A stretch of DNA of 64,000 bases, taken from positions 141,332 to 205,331 of the forward strand of contig NZ_JANZXA010000009.1 in NCBI RefSeq assembly GCF_025153475.1. The letters run 5' to 3'. The translations under genes and the position numbers were made by a program. The first letter of the stretch is position 1. Each line of letters begins with the position of its first letter. The notes beneath the pieces are model-generated. The model had not been told where the DNA came from. It was given only the letters and a program-made list of their open reading frames with translations, and made no database searches. The DNA is from Novosphingobium mangrovisedimenti (GTDB lineage: Bacteria > Pseudomonadota > Alphaproteobacteria > Sphingomonadales > Sphingomonadaceae). This document shows positions 1-9,854 of this stretch, in pieces.

Positions 1-50
1 GGCGTGTAACGCATCAGCAGATCCTTGACCGAGGGTTTCGTCCTCATCAT
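1..50 (-). CDS. 5' end of an unidentified gene (runs off the window)
   Basis: Reading leftward from a double ATG at 50-45 there are 16 stop-free codons (MMRTKPSVKDLLMRYT) before the window edge. The start lies 14 bases after the stop codon of the methyltransferase gene on the same strand, so it would be the next gene of that operon. There is no strong Shine-Dalgarno and too little sequence to name a family. Confidence 0.35.
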   Translation of the reverse strand, partial: MMRTKPSVKDLLMRYT

Positions 51-64
51 GAGGCCGAACGCTA

Positions 65-1237
65 TCACAGCGGAACGAAGCGTGCGACGAAAAACCCGTC
101 CGTACCGTCATGAAACGGAGATAGCCTGAGCCCTGCCCCGCGCGGCGTGCCCGCCGCGAGCACCGGCTGATCAGCCTGCCAGCCAGCGTGGGTATCGAGA
201 AAGCGACTAGCCTGCGAAGCCCCTTCCTCGTCGAGAAGCGAGCACGTGACGAAGACGAGCCTCCCGCCCGGCCGCACCAGCCGCGAGGCCACGTCGAGCA
301 GCCGTTCCTGGATCCCGGCATAGCGTTCCAGTTGCCGCTCGGTAAGGCGCCAGCGCGCTTCGGGGTTGCGCCGCCAGGTGCCGGTGCCGGAACAGGGCGC
401 ATCGACCAGAACCGCGTCGGCCTTCCCTTCGAAGCGTCCAAGCGCCTGCAGCTCCCGGCCCGGATCGAGCAGCACGGTCTCGATCATCGTGGCCCCGGCC
501 CGCTCGGCGCGCGGCGCGAGGCGCGAGAGGCGCGCGCGATCGGCATCGCAGGCCACGAGCGTGCCCCGGTTCTCCATGGCCGCAGCCAGCGCCAGCGTCT
601 TGCCGCCGGCTCCCGCGCACAAGTCGATCACGGTCTCCCCGGGCCGCGCCGCCACGACTTCGCAAGTAAGCTGCGAACCGGTGTCCTGCACCTCGATGGC
701 GCCCAAGCGATAGGCCTCGGCCTGCTCGATCCGCGTTTCAGGCGGATAGCGCCAGCCGTTTGCCGCTACCGAACGCTCGCCACCCTCGGGCAGGGAAACG
801 CGTCCGGCCTTGAGCGTGTTGATGCGGATATCGAGCGGCGCGCGTTCGAGCAGCGCGGTCGCCTCTTCCTCCCCGACACCGCTGGCCGCCAGCTTTTCGA
901 CCAGCCATGCCGGCGCGACGCCGCCTGCGGCCACGGCCTCGCCGGCAACGATCGGCGCGGGCGCATGGCGCGAGCCATCGAACAGGGCGGCAACCTGCGC
1001 ATCCTCTTCGGCGACCCGCAGCATGGCCGCACGCCCATTTTCAGGCACTTCGCCGCAAGCCCGGATCGCACGGTAGGCAAGTTCGCGCACCGCGCGCCGG
1101 TCTCCGCTACCGGCGAAACGGCGCGGGCGGAACCAGTCCGCGATCAGCCGATCGGCCGGCGCACCGTTCGCGCGCGCGGCTTCGATCACGAGGTCGAGAA
1201 TCTCGATGGCGGCCTGGACCCGGGCTGCGGGTGTCAT
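65..1237 (-). CDS. rsmB: RsmB/NOP-family RNA (cytosine-C5) methyltransferase
   Basis: This 390-residue protein should transfer a methyl group from SAM to C5 of a cytosine in RNA, classically 16S rRNA C967 for RsmB. The N-terminal ~125 residues resemble the NusB-like RNA-binding domain. The catalytic half shows the SAM loop DLCAGAGGKT, then DAPCSGTGTWRRNPE with the motif IV Cys, and VTCSLL with the motif VI Cys, the two-cysteine signature of m5C enzymes. I start at the ATG at 1237 (MTPAARVQ) because the longer in-frame start at 1276 lies inside a palindromic repeat. The target could be another RNA. guaB lies upstream on the same strand across that repeat. Confidence 0.85.
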   Translation of the reverse strand: MTPAARVQAAIEILDLVIEAARANGAPADRLIADWFRPRRFAGSGDRRAVRELAYRAIRACGEVPENGRAAMLRVAEEDAQVAALFDGSRHAPAPIVAGEAVAAGGVAPAWLVEKLAASGVGEEEATALLERAPLDIRINTLKAGRVSLPEGGERSVAANGWRYPPETRIEQAEAYRLGAIEVQDTGSQLTCEVVAARPGETVIDLCAGAGGKTLALAAAMENRGTLVACDADRARLSRLAPRAERAGATMIETVLLDPGRELQALGRFEGKADAVLVDAPCSGTGTWRRNPEARWRLTERQLERYAGIQERLLDVASRLVRPGGRLVFVTCSLLDEEGASQASRFLDTHAGWQADQPVLAAGTPRGAGLRLSPFHDGTDGFFVARFVPL

Positions 1238-1240
1238 GAC

Positions 1241-1375
1241 ACCTGTCCTCCCCGGCACGGGGAGGGGGACCGCCACAGGCGGTGGAGGGGATTCTCACCC
1301 CAACATCGCGCCAGACCGAGGCTCCCCTCCACCATGCTGCGCATGGTCCCCCTCCCCGTTCCGGGGAGGACAGGT
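1241..1375. repeat. Nested palindromic intergenic element (REP/MITE-like)
   Basis: Outer arms at 1241-1271 and 1345-1375 are inverted copies matching at 30 of 31 positions (acctgtcctcccc / ggggaggacaggt ends). Inside them 1281-1290 and 1323-1332 are a perfect inverted pair (ggtggagggg / cccctccacc), and small hairpins sit beside each. The element fills nearly the whole gap between guaB and the methyltransferase gene and has no coding capacity. Its size and nested symmetry suit a non-autonomous mobile palindrome of the kind scattered in sphingomonad genomes. It may also act as a processing or termination structure for the guaB transcript. Confidence 0.8.
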
Positions 1376-1387
1376 CGCATCCTGGAC

Positions 1388-2911
<1,524 letters not shown>

Positions 2912-2976
2912 CTAGGGGGTGTTTGCCGAAAGCGCGCGCGGCGCGAAAAGCCCCCGCCCGGCCTTGCCGAAGCAGC

Positions 2977-4494
2977 TTACTGCGCGATCCTCAGCGGTAC
3001 CTTGCGCGGATCGGCGAACCACCGCCCGAGCGCGGTCAGCACTTTCACGTCTTCCACCTCCCCGCCAAGCTCCAGCGAATGCGCAAGATGCGCCAGATCG
3101 TCACTGGGGCGGTGATAGTCGGTATCGAAGAAAGTGCGCATGCGGTCCATGTCGCCGTAGGCGGTCGTGACCATCACGGTGGGTATGTCGTGCTGCAACA
3201 GGGCCCACCCGTCCTGCCGGCGCACGTATTCGTTGGCGTCATCGTTGTCGCGCAGCTTGAAACCCTCTGCCTTGACCACCTTCCCGATGTCGGCATCGAG
3301 CCCGGTCATGCCCCGCCCGACGATGGCGAAATGGGTCCCCCTGGGCGCGATTGCGTCGGAATCGATGTTGAAGGCGGCAACGATACGGTCGAGCGGCAAC
3401 GGCGGGTTCTCAGCAAAGGCATGCGCGCCGAGCAGCCCCAGTTCCTCGGCGGTGGTGGCGAGGAAATAGATGTCGCGGTCCATCTGCGGCCCCCGCACGA
3501 GGCGCCGCGCCACTTCGGTCAGCGCAGCAACCCCGCTGGCATTGTCGATCGCACCGTTGCAGATCCGATCCTCGGCCGTCGACTCGCCGCATTCCCCGAA
3601 ATGGTCCCAGTGCGCCACGAACAGCACCGCTCCCGCCTCTGGGTGCCTGCCCGGCAACTTGCCGATCAGGTTGTGCGTGTGGATCGTCGTCTCGCGCGTG
3701 GTCGCTTCCAGCGAGGCCGTCACGTCGAGCGTGATCGGCGCGAAATCCGGCTTTGCCGCCGCGGCTTCCAGCGCATCGAGCGAATGGGCCGTACCCTTCA
3801 GCAGCGATTCCATCGAATTGCGGCTGATGAAGGCTTCCAGATCGCCGCCGAGCGCATCGTTGGCCAATGCGTAGCCCGAACGCTGGCGCCGCGCGGCGAC
3901 TTCCGCGATGTTGCGCTCTCCGTCGAGCACCGTCAGCACTGCCGAGGCCCCGTGCGCCAGGAGCTCGTTCTGCCGCTTGCTATCGCTCGCATCGCCGTCG
4001 AGCACGACCGCGATACGCCCCGCTAGCTCGTTGCGGGTGAATTCCAGGCCGCTCGCACGGCCCACGAACAGCAGCGGCGCATTGCGCACGAGGCTGCGCT
4101 TGCCGGACGTGAGCACGATCATGTCGGCCGGCGCGATCGGAGTCCGAAAGCCCTTGCGCAGGAACTGGGCGCTTTCCGCCGCGGGCTCCCGCGCGACCAG
4201 CGTAACCGGCGCGAACCATTCGTTACCCGGATCATTGGTGCCGGAAACGAGCCCGATGTCGTACCACTGGCGCCCGAGATAGCGCAGCGTCCTGGCCTCG
4301 CCCTCGGTTCCCGGTTCGCGACCGTCAAAATCGTCGCTCGCGAGAATCTCGATGTGCGCGCGCAGCCGGGCTTCGAGTTCGCGGTCGGCGCGGCTGGTCC
4401 TGGCGGGAGACGGCGCCGGGACGGCCAGCATCAGCACGCCAAGCGACGCCAGCCCTGCCTTCCATCCCAGACGTGCCCACAGACCCGAATTCAT
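2977..4494 (-). CDS. Secreted M28-family zinc aminopeptidase with PA domain
   Basis: The 505-residue product begins with a signal peptide (MNSGLWARLGWK then a hydrophobic run ending near PAPSPA), so it is exported. A protease-associated domain is inserted at about residues 120-215 (FVGRASGLEFTRNELAGR). The M28 catalytic domain follows with the expected ligand series: HWDH (first zinc His), GAIDNASG (bridging Asp), TAEELGLLG (general-base Glu plus zinc Glu), NIDSDA (Asp) and DYHRPSDD (last His). It should release N-terminal residues from peptides in the periplasm or outside. I use the ATG at 4494 because it starts exactly at the signal peptide; the longer frame from 4587 does not. It is divergent from the next peptidase gene. 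Confidence 0.88.
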   Translation of the reverse strand: MNSGLWARLGWKAGLASLGVLMLAVPAPSPARTSRADRELEARLRAHIEILASDDFDGREPGTEGEARTLRYLGRQWYDIGLVSGTNDPGNEWFAPVTLVAREPAAESAQFLRKGFRTPIAPADMIVLTSGKRSLVRNAPLLFVGRASGLEFTRNELAGRIAVVLDGDASDSKRQNELLAHGASAVLTVLDGERNIAEVAARRQRSGYALANDALGGDLEAFISRNSMESLLKGTAHSLDALEAAAAKPDFAPITLDVTASLEATTRETTIHTHNLIGKLPGRHPEAGAVLFVAHWDHFGECGESTAEDRICNGAIDNASGVAALTEVARRLVRGPQMDRDIYFLATTAEELGLLGAHAFAENPPLPLDRIVAAFNIDSDAIAPRGTHFAIVGRGMTGLDADIGKVVKAEGFKLRDNDDANEYVRRQDGWALLQHDIPTVMVTTAYGDMDRMRTFFDTDYHRPSDDLAHLAHSLELGGEVEDVKVLTALGRWFADPRKVPLRIAQ

Positions 4495-4722
4495 CGCGGA
4501 TAGCCTATACGACGAATCCTCGCCGCGGGTGAGAAAAGTGCAAGCCAGACCGGCCCTGACCGTCGTTTTTGCAAAAATGTCACCCAAGCATGGCAGCCGG
4601 GCAACACACGGGCGACACAGGCACGCGTGCGAAGCGCGATATCGATTGATCCCCCATCGACCTCGCGGCTAGGCAATCGGGACGGCGCATGTCCGGCGCC
4701 GGCGAGCAAAAGGGACCCTCAG

Positions 4723-5592
4723 ATGCGATTGAAACGGTTCAACCCAGACAATATCCGCGTCAGCCGGGGCGGCCGTGGCAGCTTTCCCGGAGGCGGCGGC
4801 GGCAAGCTGGGGCTCGGCACTCTGTTGATCGTGCTGATCGGCGCTCTGGTCTTCGGCGTCGATCCGGGCCAGATGCTCGGCACGATCGAGAACGTGCAGC
4901 AGCCGGGCTCGGCCCCCGCCGCACAACAGGCGAGTTCGACCGATGCTACCGAGATCTGCACCGAGAACGCCTATTCGCTGGAAGCCTGCAATGCGCTGGA
5001 TTCGCTCAACAGCACCTGGCAGCCGCTGTTCGCGCAGGCCGGCATCGCCTTCGAGCAGCCGATGCTGCGTTTCTACAACGGCACGGACCGCTCAGGGTGC
5101 GGTGCCGCGCAAAGCGCCATGGGGCCGTTCTACTGCCCGGCGGACCAGGGCATCTACATCGACACCAGCTTCTACGACCAGCTCGACAAGCAACTCGGCG
5201 CCAAGGGAGACTTCGCGCGCTATTACGTGATCGCCCATGAATACGGCCATCATGTCCAGCACCTGCTCGGGCTCGACAGCAAGGTGCGCCGGGCCCAGCA
5301 GCAGAACCCCGGCCAGTCCAATGCCCTGCAGGTGCGCATGGAACTGCAGGCGGACTGCTACGCGGGCGTCTGGGCGGGCAGGCACAAGGACTTGATCGAG
5401 CCCGGCGACATGGAGGAAGGCCTCACCGCCGCGAGCGCGATCGGCGACGACACGCTGATGCGGGGAGCCGGCCAACGGGTGAACCCGGAAAGCTTCACCC
5501 ACGGCTCGAGCGAGCAACGCATGAAGTGGCTCAAGCGCGGAATAGACACAGGGAACGAGGACGCCTGTGATACGTTTGCGACCATGAGCTGA
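4723..5592 (+). CDS. Putative neutral zinc metallopeptidase (YpfJ family)
   Basis: This 289-residue protein has an N-terminal Gly-rich cytosolic stretch, one membrane segment (LGLGTLLIVLIGALVFGV, about residues 30-47) and a large exported domain. The core motif AHEYGHHVQHLLG gives the HExxH zinc site and catalytic Glu, and ELQADCYAG downstream supplies a likely third ligand. These match the YpfJ/zinc-metallopeptidase family (PF04228), whose substrates are unknown. The ATG at 4723 follows an AAAAGGGA ribosome-binding site; upstream in-frame codons look non-coding. The next gene starts 54 bases downstream and may be co-transcribed. Confidence 0.88.
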   Translation: MRLKRFNPDNIRVSRGGRGSFPGGGGGKLGLGTLLIVLIGALVFGVDPGQMLGTIENVQQPGSAPAAQQASSTDATEICTENAYSLEACNALDSLNSTWQPLFAQAGIAFEQPMLRFYNGTDRSGCGAAQSAMGPFYCPADQGIYIDTSFYDQLDKQLGAKGDFARYYVIAHEYGHHVQHLLGLDSKVRRAQQQNPGQSNALQVRMELQADCYAGVWAGRHKDLIEPGDMEEGLTAASAIGDDTLMRGAGQRVNPESFTHGSSEQRMKWLKRGIDTGNEDACDTFATMS

Positions 5593-5646
5593 TCTCGAAC
5601 CGGGCATTGCCCGACAAGGCATGGCCCAACCAACAGGAACAGTCCC

Positions 5647-6276
5647 ATGCGCCGCATGCTGTTGACCGCCACCGTCACCGCCTCTCTTCTTGCCGGGCCC
5701 GTCATGGCCAGGCAGCAGGACAAGCCGGTCACCAATCGCAATCCGGATGCGATGGATGTGGCCAAGACGCCGGTCACCGATCTCAACGTCGGGCGCGATG
5801 GCGAAATTCCGCCAGTGCTGACCGCCGCCGTGGCCGATCCCTATACGCTGACGGGCCTGCGCAAGTGCAGCCAGCTCGCCTCGGCGATCGGCGGCCTCGA
5901 CGAAGTATTGGGTCCCGACATCGACCTGCCGCAGGAAGAGCGCGACCGCATCAGCAGCGGCCGCGTGGCCAAGTGGGTGGTCTCCTCGTTCATTCCCTTC
6001 CGCGGCCTGATCCGCGAAGTCTCCGGCGCCAATGCCCAGGACAAGAAGGTCAATGCGGCAATCCAGGCCGGCGTGGCGCGGCGCGGTTTCCTCAAGGGCG
6101 TGGGCGCGGCGCGGGGCTGCAAGTACCCGGCTTCCCCGGCGCCTCCCGCCGTCGTCCAGGCCCATCTGGAAAGGCTCAGGGCCGAAGACGGCAAGGACAA
6201 GAAGAACGATAAAGGCGACAAGAACGACAAGGGCGTCTCGTACACCGCGGAGCCAGTCGTCCAACCTATCCCCTAG
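5647..6276 (+). CDS. Hypothetical exported protein
   Basis: The 209-residue product has a clear signal peptide (MRRMLLTATVTASLLAGPVMA, cleavage near residue 21) and should be periplasmic. I do not recognise a named domain. Visible features are two Cys (in LRKCSQL and GARGCKYP) that could pair, a helical middle (LPQEERDRISSGRVAKW), and a low-complexity basic/acidic tail at about residues 180-198 (DGKDKKNDKGDKNDKG). It follows the zinc peptidase gene on the same strand with a 54-base gap. Base composition is like its neighbours. Function unknown. Confidence 0.7.
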   Translation: MRRMLLTATVTASLLAGPVMARQQDKPVTNRNPDAMDVAKTPVTDLNVGRDGEIPPVLTAAVADPYTLTGLRKCSQLASAIGGLDEVLGPDIDLPQEERDRISSGRVAKWVVSSFIPFRGLIREVSGANAQDKKVNAAIQAGVARRGFLKGVGAARGCKYPASPAPPAVVQAHLERLRAEDGKDKKNDKGDKNDKGVSYTAEPVVQPIP

Positions 6277-6316
6277 GCGCGATTGCAGAGCGCAGGCAGC
6301 ATGCTAGACCCTGTGC

Positions 6317-7465
6317 ATGCGCCTTTCCGATTGCCATAACATCGGCGATTTTCGCCGCCTTGCAAAACAGCGCCTGCCATGGCCCGTCTTCGACTACATA
6401 GACGGAGCCGCCGACGACGAGCTGACCAAGGCGCGCAACACCGCCGCATTCAACGATGTCGATCTGGTGCCTGACGTTCTGGCAGGCGTAGAGACCATCG
6501 ACACCTCGATCACGGTGATGGGCCGCAAGAGCGCCCTGCCCCTGATCCTCTCGCCCACTGCGTTGCAGCGCGTGTTCCACTGGCAGGGCGAACGCGCCGT
6601 CGCGCGCGCGGCGCAGAAGTTCGGGCTGTGGTTCGGCATTTCCAGCCTCGCCACCGTCTCGATCGAGGAAATCGGCGCGCTGGGCGACAACCCCAAGATG
6701 TTCCAGCTCTATGTCCACAAGGACAAGGGGCTCAACCGCTCGATGATCGAGCGCTGCCAGGCGGCGAAGTTCGATGCCATCGCGCTGACGGTCGACACCA
6801 TCGTCGGCGGCAAGCGCGAGCGGTGCCTGCGCTCGGGCTTTTCCTCGCCGCCGCGCTTCACGCCCTCCTCGCTGCTGTCCTACGCGCTCAAGCCGCGCTG
6901 GGCGCTGGACTACGTCTTCCGCGAGAAGTTCGCGCTGCCCAACCTCGACACCCACGTCAGCGCCGGCACCGGCGAGGCGATGAGCATCCAGCGCTATTTC
7001 TCCGAGATGCTCGACCAGTCGATGGACTGGAAGATGGCAGCTTCGATCCGCGAGCAATGGGGCGGCACCTTCTGCCTCAAGGGCGTGATGAGCGTGGCCG
7101 ACGCGCGCCGCGCAGTGGAAATCGGCGCGGATGCGATCATGATTTCCAACCACGGCGGCCGCCAGCTCGACGGCAGCCGCGCGCCCTTCGACCAGGTCCG
7201 CGAGATCGTCGATGCCGTGGGCGGCGAGATCGAGGTGATCTGCGACGGCGGCGTGCGGCGCGGCACGCACGTGCTCAAGGCGCTGGCGGCGGGCGCCACC
7301 TGTGCCTCGGGCGGGCGGCTCTACCTCTACGCCCTCGCCGCTGCCGGACAGCCCGGCGTCGAACGCGCAATCACCATCCTCAAGGAAGAGATCGAGCGCG
7401 ATATGAAGCTGATGGGCGTGACCCGCGTCGATCAACTCAACCGCGAAAGCCTGCGCTGGCGTTAG
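6317..7465 (+). CDS. lldD: FMN-dependent alpha-hydroxy-acid (L-lactate) dehydrogenase
   Basis: This 382-residue protein belongs to the lactate dehydrogenase/glycolate oxidase family, oxidising an L-2-hydroxy acid to the keto acid with FMN. Seen in the sequence: FDYIDGAADDE near residue 27 with the substrate-binding Tyr, SPTALQRVFHWQGE, FQLYVHKDKG with the second Tyr, and SNHGGRQLDGSRAP with the catalytic His, followed by the FMN phosphate loop CDGGVRRGTH. The middle region contains hydrophobic stretches (SSLLSYAL) as in membrane-associated LldD. No permease or regulator is adjacent, so lactate is the family default; other hydroxy acids are possible. Confidence 0.85.
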   Translation: MRLSDCHNIGDFRRLAKQRLPWPVFDYIDGAADDELTKARNTAAFNDVDLVPDVLAGVETIDTSITVMGRKSALPLILSPTALQRVFHWQGERAVARAAQKFGLWFGISSLATVSIEEIGALGDNPKMFQLYVHKDKGLNRSMIERCQAAKFDAIALTVDTIVGGKRERCLRSGFSSPPRFTPSSLLSYALKPRWALDYVFREKFALPNLDTHVSAGTGEAMSIQRYFSEMLDQSMDWKMAASIREQWGGTFCLKGVMSVADARRAVEIGADAIMISNHGGRQLDGSRAPFDQVREIVDAVGGEIEVICDGGVRRGTHVLKALAAGATCASGGRLYLYALAAAGQPGVERAITILKEEIERDMKLMGVTRVDQLNRESLRWR

Positions 7466-7494
7466 GATGGAAAACACGAAAGCGTAAACAGAAA

Positions 7495-7572
7495 CCGCTC
7501 ACCCTGAGCTTGTCGAAGGGTGTTTGGTCCTGACCCCGTGCCAACGTCCTTCGACAGGCTCAGGACGAGCGG
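7495..7572. repeat. REP-like inverted repeat
   Basis: Arms at 7495-7523 and 7544-7572 are inverted copies matching at 24 of 29 positions, with the core cctgagcttgtcgaagg against ccttcgacaggctcagg. A 20-base spacer separates them. This core is a common intergenic palindrome of sphingomonads and other Proteobacteria. It sits between convergent genes, so it could help end transcription, but no T-run follows. Confidence 0.8.
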
Positions 7573-7632
7573 GGCCAGTGCGAATTTTCGATGTGATGCC
7601 GTGAATCCCATCACTCGCCCGGCTGAACGCGG

Positions 7633-9729
7633 TCAACCCGCCGGAGCGGGTCTGGGCACATCCGCCGGGAACGGCATGACCGCCAGCGGATCGGGCGAGA
7701 ACCATGCATCGGCAAAGGACGCAGGCGCATCCGGCTCGCCGATAGCGCGCGCGAACTTCTGCCCCTCGAAGGTCGCAGCCGCCAGCATGCGCGCGGCCAG
7801 TGCGTCGCCCACGGTGAAAAGCTGCGCCACCTTGCCTTCGAGCGCGCGGGCAAGGGCATCCTGCGGCACCCGCCCGGTGGCGAGGACGACGGCGTCGGCA
7901 GGCTCGACGCGCGCCTCGCCCGTGTGGACATCGCGCAGCATGACTGTGTCCGGCCCGATCTCGCGCAGCCATGTCGTGGGCACGAGTTCCACCCCGGCGC
8001 GCTTCATGCGCCCGACGATGTAGTACTCCTCCCAATTGTCGGTGTTGCGGGCGGAGACCGGCGAATAGCCCGCTGTGACAAAGCGCACCCCTGCCCCGCC
8101 TTCGGCGAGCATTTCGGCAATGCCGGTCCCGGTGTGATAGCCCTCGGCATCGAAGATCCAGACATTGCCGCTGGGCCGCACCCCGCCGAGCAGCACCTCT
8201 TCGGGCGTCAGCACGTGGGGCTGGTCCGATCCGGGAATGTCGCCGTCATGCGTAATCGAGCGTCCGCCGGGGCTATAGGTGGCCCCGGTAGCGACGATCA
8301 CCGCATCGGGCACCTCGGCCAGAACCACAGCCTCGTCCGCTGCGCTGGAGAGCCGCACGTCCACGCCGAGCCGGTCGAGTTCAGCCGCCCACCAGTCGAT
8401 CGCGGCCCGGTAATGCCCGCGCCCGGGCAGTCCGGCCCAGAGCGACAGCGCCCCGCCCAGAGCCTCGCGCGCCTCGAACAGCGTTACCTTGTGGCCCTTG
8501 GCAGCGGCGACGCGCGCCGCCTCCATGCCGCCCGGCCCGCCGCCGATGACGACCACGCGCCTGCTCTCGCGCGCCGATTCATAGCTGTGCCGGCCCCAGA
8601 GGCGGTCGCGGTAGGAAGCGGGGTTGATCGCGCACCCCTGCGCGCCCTCGCCGCCCGCCGCTGTGCACCAGTTGCAGGCGATGCAGGTGCGGCCGCGTTC
8701 TTCACGCCCTTCGCGCGCGTTCTGCACGAAATCGGGCTCGGCAATGAGCTGGCGTGCGGCCCCGATCACGTCGCACACACCCGCCTGCAGCGCCGCCTCC
8801 GCATCTGCCATGCTGGTCAGGTTGCCCAGCACCGAGAAGACCGGAACACCGCCCGCCGCGCTACGCACGACCTCCACCCAGGGGCGGTAGTACTGCGCCT
8901 TCTCGAAGCCGGTCGGCATGCCGTGGCGAAACTGCTGCGGCTCCAGACCGACATCGAGATCGATATAGTCAATCAGCCCTTGATCAACGAGCCGAGTCAC
9001 GACTTCGCGCGCCGTTTCGGGGCCATAGCCGCCGTCCAGTTGCTCATCGCAATTGAGCCTGAGACCCACCGCGAAATTGTCTCCGCCACCCTGACGCGCG
9101 GCCTGCAGGCTTTCGACAAGGAAGCGCATGCGGTTTTCCAGCGAACCGCCGTACTCATCGGTCCGCTCGTTGAACCAGGGCGAGAGGAACTGCTGGATCA
9201 GGGCGGCATGGCTGACGTGGAGCATGATCCCGTCGAAGCCCGCCTCGGCCATGTTCGCGGCGGTCTCGCGAGTCGCCTCGATCATCCGCGCGATCTCGTC
9301 ACGGCTCATCGCGCGGGTCGAATGGGCGCGGCCACCGTGGCCGAACTGGCGCACCGAAGGGGCAAGAGCTGGTGCCGGCGGACTCAGCGGCTGCCAGAAC
9401 CCAGCGCCGATCCAGTGATAGAAAGGCTCGCCGAAGATCTTGCCCCCGGCCTCGTGGATGGCATCGGTCAGGACGCGGAAGGCCGGGATGTTCACGGCCT
9501 CGTGCGGGACAGGCTGCCGAGTCCGCCCGCGCTCGTGCATGGCAAGCGCCACGATGACGAGGCCGCAGCCCCCGCCCTTCACCCGTTCCGCGCTATAGGC
9601 GACCAGATCGTCCGCCGGCTTGGTCCCCGCCGAAAGCGCGCTGCCGTGCGGTGCGAAGAAGAACCGGTTGGGCAGTTCGACCGGGCCAAGCCGAATCGGA
9701 GAGAATACCCCGGGGTATTTTGCATGCAT
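7633..9729 (-). CDS. Old-Yellow-Enzyme/FAD oxidoreductase fusion (2,4-dienoyl-CoA reductase type)
   Basis: The 698-residue protein has the architecture of FadH and trimethylamine-dehydrogenase relatives. An FMN TIM barrel covers about residues 1-340 (PGVFSPIRLGPVELPNRFFF). A 4Fe-4S cysteine cluster CIACNWC with a further Cys in GCAINP follows near 350-370. An FAD/NAD(P) two-dinucleotide-fold half begins VVVIGGGPGGMEAARVAAA. It should carry electrons NAD(P)H-FAD-4Fe4S-FMN to an unsaturated or N-methylated substrate. The ATG at 9729 (MHAKYPGVFSP) follows GGAAGGAT; a longer frame to 9822 would cross the terminator of the neighbouring gene. Substrate unknown. Confidence 0.85.
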   Translation of the reverse strand: MHAKYPGVFSPIRLGPVELPNRFFFAPHGSALSAGTKPADDLVAYSAERVKGGGCGLVIVALAMHERGRTRQPVPHEAVNIPAFRVLTDAIHEAGGKIFGEPFYHWIGAGFWQPLSPPAPALAPSVRQFGHGGRAHSTRAMSRDEIARMIEATRETAANMAEAGFDGIMLHVSHAALIQQFLSPWFNERTDEYGGSLENRMRFLVESLQAARQGGGDNFAVGLRLNCDEQLDGGYGPETAREVVTRLVDQGLIDYIDLDVGLEPQQFRHGMPTGFEKAQYYRPWVEVVRSAAGGVPVFSVLGNLTSMADAEAALQAGVCDVIGAARQLIAEPDFVQNAREGREERGRTCIACNWCTAAGGEGAQGCAINPASYRDRLWGRHSYESARESRRVVVIGGGPGGMEAARVAAAKGHKVTLFEAREALGGALSLWAGLPGRGHYRAAIDWWAAELDRLGVDVRLSSAADEAVVLAEVPDAVIVATGATYSPGGRSITHDGDIPGSDQPHVLTPEEVLLGGVRPSGNVWIFDAEGYHTGTGIAEMLAEGGAGVRFVTAGYSPVSARNTDNWEEYYIVGRMKRAGVELVPTTWLREIGPDTVMLRDVHTGEARVEPADAVVLATGRVPQDALARALEGKVAQLFTVGDALAARMLAAATFEGQKFARAIGEPDAPASFADAWFSPDPLAVMPFPADVPRPAPAG

Positions 9730-9787
9730 GGCCACATCCTTCCCGTTTTTCCGGAACGATATGGCGCCTGAAAATACCGTGCAACTG

Positions 9788-9828
9788 CGAAAAAACAAAA
9801 ACACCGGGGCGTTGAAACGCACCCGGTG
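9788..9828 (-). terminator. Rho-independent terminator of the BlaI/M56 operon
   Basis: On the minus strand, directly after the M56 gene, CACCGGG pairs with CCCGGTG (9802-9808 with 9822-9828 on plus). An inner GCGT/ACGC stem extends it, with one bulged base, and the U-rich run TTTTTGTTTTTT follows. Sequence and position fit a strong intrinsic terminator. Confidence 0.85.
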
Positions 9829-9854
9829 CTAAATTTTATTTCAGGCAGTGCCGA

